Assembly: GCA_018303575.1 (NCBI GenBank)
Contig: JAGVXW010000059.1
Coordinates: 1 to 15,808, forward strand
Reading direction: 5' to 3'
From: Candidatus Woesearchaeota archaeon
Lineage (GTDB): Archaea > Nanobdellota > Nanobdellia > Woesearchaeales > WJIZ01
DNA length: 15,808 bases
The notes under the pieces are model-generated. The model was not told the origin of the DNA and made no database searches. It saw nothing but the letters and a program-made list of their open reading frames with translations. Of this stretch, positions 13,838-15,808 are shown piece by piece (the stretch's first letter is position 1; each line of letters begins with the position of its first letter). Both the position numbers and the translations under genes were made by a program.

Positions 13838-13986
13838 CGCCACCCCGTAACCGGTTATGTTGGGGAACAAACCCCAACATACTTTCAAACCTTTGGTTTG
13901 AAATTACGCCCGGTTAACGTGCAAGAGGAGGCATGACCATGCTCCTCTTTCGGTAGGCCTTTCGAAAAGGCTAGGGGGCGACCCCC
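13812..13986 (+). other. Array of six hairpins in the leader of the HerA-like gene
   Basis: In order: GGCG/CGCC closing GGGCC-TCC-GGCCC (13812-13841); CGTAACCGG/CCGGTTAACG with one bulge (13846-13854/13910-13919) enclosing TATGTTGGGG/CCCCAACATA (13856-13865/13872-13881) and TTTCAAACC/GGTTTGAAA (13883-13891/13895-13903); AGAGGA-GCAT/ATGC-TCCTCT with one bulge (13924-13948); TAG-CCTTT/AAAGG-CTA with one bulge (13954-13973); GGGGG-CGA-CCCCC (13974-13986). The middle part is a three-way junction. It is probably a structured 5' leader or a free RNA. No known family recognised. Confidence 0.6.
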
Positions 13987-14017
13987 GGCCAGCAGCGCCA
14001 CGGCATTGGTAAAAAAC

Positions 14018-15799
14018 ATGTACGATCTCATCATCGGAAGGGGAGAGGCGGAGCGGAAGAAGCTCGGAACCGCGGGAACGATCCTCCTCGGGAAGCATTA
14101 TGTGAAGATGGGGCAGACGACTTCTCTTTCGAACCGCATCTACATGGACGTGGCAGGGAGCCATGTCGTGCTAATTTGCGGAAAACGGGGCTGCCTTAGC
14201 GGAGAAACTCTCGTCTTTACGGATAGCGGCTATAAAAAGATTAGGGCGTTTGACGACCAAAAGGACAGGATTCTCTCGTTTGACACGCGTAAAAAATCAT
14301 TTGAATGGGAATCTGGCGCAAAACTCATCTCTTATCCCCTTGAGGATGAGGAACTGGTTGAGATCGAGTTGCGGGATGGGGGCATCTTGCAGCTAACAGA
14401 AGAACACCCGCTCCTCGTTTACAAAAAAAAGAAATTGAGCTGGCAAATCGCGGCTAACATCGATAGAGGTGATCGGCTGGCATCGATCCGCGCATTGCCC
14501 GCTAGAACTGGCAAGGGGAAATTGACTAACTTTAATGAAGGCTTGGTTTACCGGAACATAAAGACTATCCAAAGAGTAAAAGGAATAAAGAGAGTTTATG
14601 ATTTAAGGGTCAAAAAAAATCACTCTTTCATCGCTAATGGCATTATTTCGCATAATTCTGGTAAGTCCTACAGCCAGGGGGTCATCGCCGAGGGCATGGC
14701 TGATTTGCCGCCTGAGGTGAAGGACAACATCGCTGTCGTGATGCTCGACACGATGGGCATTTACTGGACGATGAAATACCCGAACCGGAAGGATGATCAA
14801 CTGCTCAAGGAATGGGATCTTGAAGCGCGCGGCCTAGATGTCCACGTCTACACGCCCAAGGGATTCTTCAAGCAGTACAAGGAGCAGGACATCCCGACTG
14901 ATTTCCCCTTTTCCATCAAGCCGACGGAACTTGATGCTTCTGATTGGTGCCTGAGCTTCGAGATTGCGCTTTCCTCTGAATTGGGGGTGGTGATTGAGCG
15001 CGTCATCACTGATTTGAAAGAAGAAGGGAAAGACTACGATATTGACGGCATCATTGCGCGCATCCGCCAGGAAGAGGACATCCGGCCCGAGGTGAGAGAA
15101 GGGGTGATCAACCGGTTCCTGTCGGCGAAGAGCTGGGGGCTGTTTGACACGGAAGGAACGCCTATCTCCGACTTGGTGAAAGGCGGGCAAGTAACCGTGC
15201 TAGATGTGAGCTGCTACGCGACGATTCCGGGAGCTTCCAACGTGAAAGCGCTCGTCATCGGCTTGGTGAGCGAACGATTATTTTTAGACCGGATGCTGGC
15301 GCGGAAGCAGGAAGAGAGGGAAAGCATCCAGCAGGATGTCAATTTCGTGCAGCCTGATCTCGAGGAGAAAAAAGAGCCCTTAGTGTGGCTGATTCTCGAC
15401 GAGGCGCACGAGTTCCTTCCCAACCAGGGGGAGACGGTGGCGACGCGGCCATTGGTGACGATCTTGCGCGAGGGCAGGCAACCCGGAATTAGTTTGATTT
15501 TAGCGACACAACAGCCGGGAAAGATCCATGGAGATGTGATGACCCAATCTGACGTTGTGATCGCGCACCGCGTGACGGCGAATTTCGACATCCAGGCTCT
15601 CGGAACGCTGATGCAGAGCTACATGCGCGAAGGCCTGGACAAACAGCTCAACGACCTTCCGCGAGTGCAGGGGGCGGCTATCGTGTTCGACGACAGCAAC
15701 GAGAAGATGTATCCGATGCGCGTGCGGCCCCGGATCAGCTGGCACGGAGGAGGAAGCCCAAGCGCGCTGAAAATGGAGAAGGAATTGTTTGATTTCTAG
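14018..15799 (+). CDS. HerA/DUF87-family ATPase interrupted by a mini-intein
   Basis: A 593-residue precursor, of which 438 remain after splicing. A short N-terminal region precedes VVLICGKRG; after removal of residues 59-213 the exteins join as GKRG-SGKS, a complete Walker A motif. Walker B is WLILDEAHEF (457-466, Asp461/Glu462). A sensor-like LATQQPGKI and an ERVITDLKEEGKDYDIDGI helical region fit HerA-type hexameric ATPases/translocases (COG0433, DUF87). HerA works with NurA in DNA end resection, but no nurA, mre11 or rad50 is in the window, so the exact role is open. The ATG at 14018 is chosen; TTG at 14006 would add four residues. Only a weak GGTAA site precedes it, and the message probably starts upstream of the hairpin array. 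The stop is inside the window. Confidence 0.9.
   Translation: MYDLIIGRGEAERKKLGTAGTILLGKHYVKMGQTTSLSNRIYMDVAGSHVVLICGKRGCLSGETLVFTDSGYKKIRAFDDQKDRILSFDTRKKSFEWESGAKLISYPLEDEELVEIELRDGGILQLTEEHPLLVYKKKKLSWQIAANIDRGDRLASIRALPARTGKGKLTNFNEGLVYRNIKTIQRVKGIKRVYDLRVKKNHSFIANGIISHNSGKSYSQGVIAEGMADLPPEVKDNIAVVMLDTMGIYWTMKYPNRKDDQLLKEWDLEARGLDVHVYTPKGFFKQYKEQDIPTDFPFSIKPTELDASDWCLSFEIALSSELGVVIERVITDLKEEGKDYDIDGIIARIRQEEDIRPEVREGVINRFLSAKSWGLFDTEGTPISDLVKGGQVTVLDVSCYATIPGASNVKALVIGLVSERLFLDRMLARKQEERESIQQDVNFVQPDLEEKKEPLVWLILDEAHEFLPNQGETVATRPLVTILREGRQPGISLILATQQPGKIHGDVMTQSDVVIAHRVTANFDIQALGTLMQSYMREGLDKQLNDLPRVQGAAIVFDDSNEKMYPMRVRPRISWHGGGSPSALKMEKELFDF
14192..14656 (+). mobile_element. Mini-intein in the Walker A motif of the HerA-like ATPase
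   Basis: A 155-codon in-frame insert with all class 1 splicing signatures. Block A begins with Cys1 (CLSGETLVFTDSG). Block B has Thr69 and His72 (LTEEHPLLVY). Block F is RVYDLRVKKNHSFIANGI with His144. Block G ends in His154-Asn155, followed by Ser as the +1 extein nucleophile. There is no room for and no sign of a LAGLIDADG homing endonuclease, so it cannot spread by itself. A-rich runs make it visibly richer in A+T than the surrounding exteins, consistent with separate ancestry. Without splicing, the P-loop would be broken and the ATPase inactive. Confidence 0.95.
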
Positions 15800-15808
15800 A
15801 TTCTATGG

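Noticed and set aside
14192..14656. Homing endonuclease inside the intein
   Set aside because: Between blocks B and F only about 60 residues are present, with no LAGLIDADG or HNH motif.
1..15808. CRISPR array, prophage or integrated plasmid
   Set aside because: No regularly spaced repeats, integrase, capsid or replication gene is present; gene content is mostly core archaeal.

Overview
The window is archaeal chromosomal DNA. The evidence is both subunits of DNA topoisomerase VI, an archaeal DnaG, a RIO1 kinase, a two-KH-domain Dim2/Pno1-like protein and a HerA/DUF87 ATPase. Promoters also look archaeal: TATA boxes lie about 26 bp upstream of several start codons (leaderless transcripts), while genes inside operons have Shine-Dalgarno-like sites or ATGA overlaps. 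Membrane-anchored thioredoxin-like proteins with a Cys-rich spacer and a J-domain protein unlike standard DnaJ suggest a DPANN-type lineage (Woesearchaeota or Diapherotrites kind). That placement is inference; no rRNA or marker tree is available here.

Left part (1-4134, mostly leftward): RIO1, then KH protein, Top6B and Top6A. The last three overlap or nearly overlap and form one operon. A possible fragment of a convergent gene lies at the extreme left edge.

Middle (4135-9680): a 491-bp gene-free stretch full of palindromes and stable hairpins precedes a two-gene operon encoding an SDR-type L-threonine 3-dehydrogenase and 2-amino-3-ketobutyrate CoA ligase. Together these convert threonine to glycine plus acetyl-CoA. 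Facing them is a Leu/Glu/Phe/Val-dehydrogenase-like enzyme with an unusual insertion between its catalytic motifs. It is divergent from dnaG; between them lie a perfect 24-bp palindrome and a structured dnaG leader ending in an oligo-T tract.

Right part (9698-13731, leftward): a membrane-anchored parvulin fused to a thioredoxin-like domain, then a membrane protein with tandem thioredoxin-like folds (ATGA overlap), then a protein whose J domain appears split by about 80 residues. The first two look like an extracytoplasmic protein-folding and disulfide pair.

Right end (13732-15799, rightward): a region with six hairpins leads into a HerA-like ATPase interrupted exactly in its Walker A motif by a 155-residue mini-intein.

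The most notable items are the intein, the parvulin-thioredoxin/tandem-thioredoxin pair, the split J domain, and three structured intergenic regions whose RNAs match no family I recognise. I see no CRISPR array, tRNA, rRNA or transposase.
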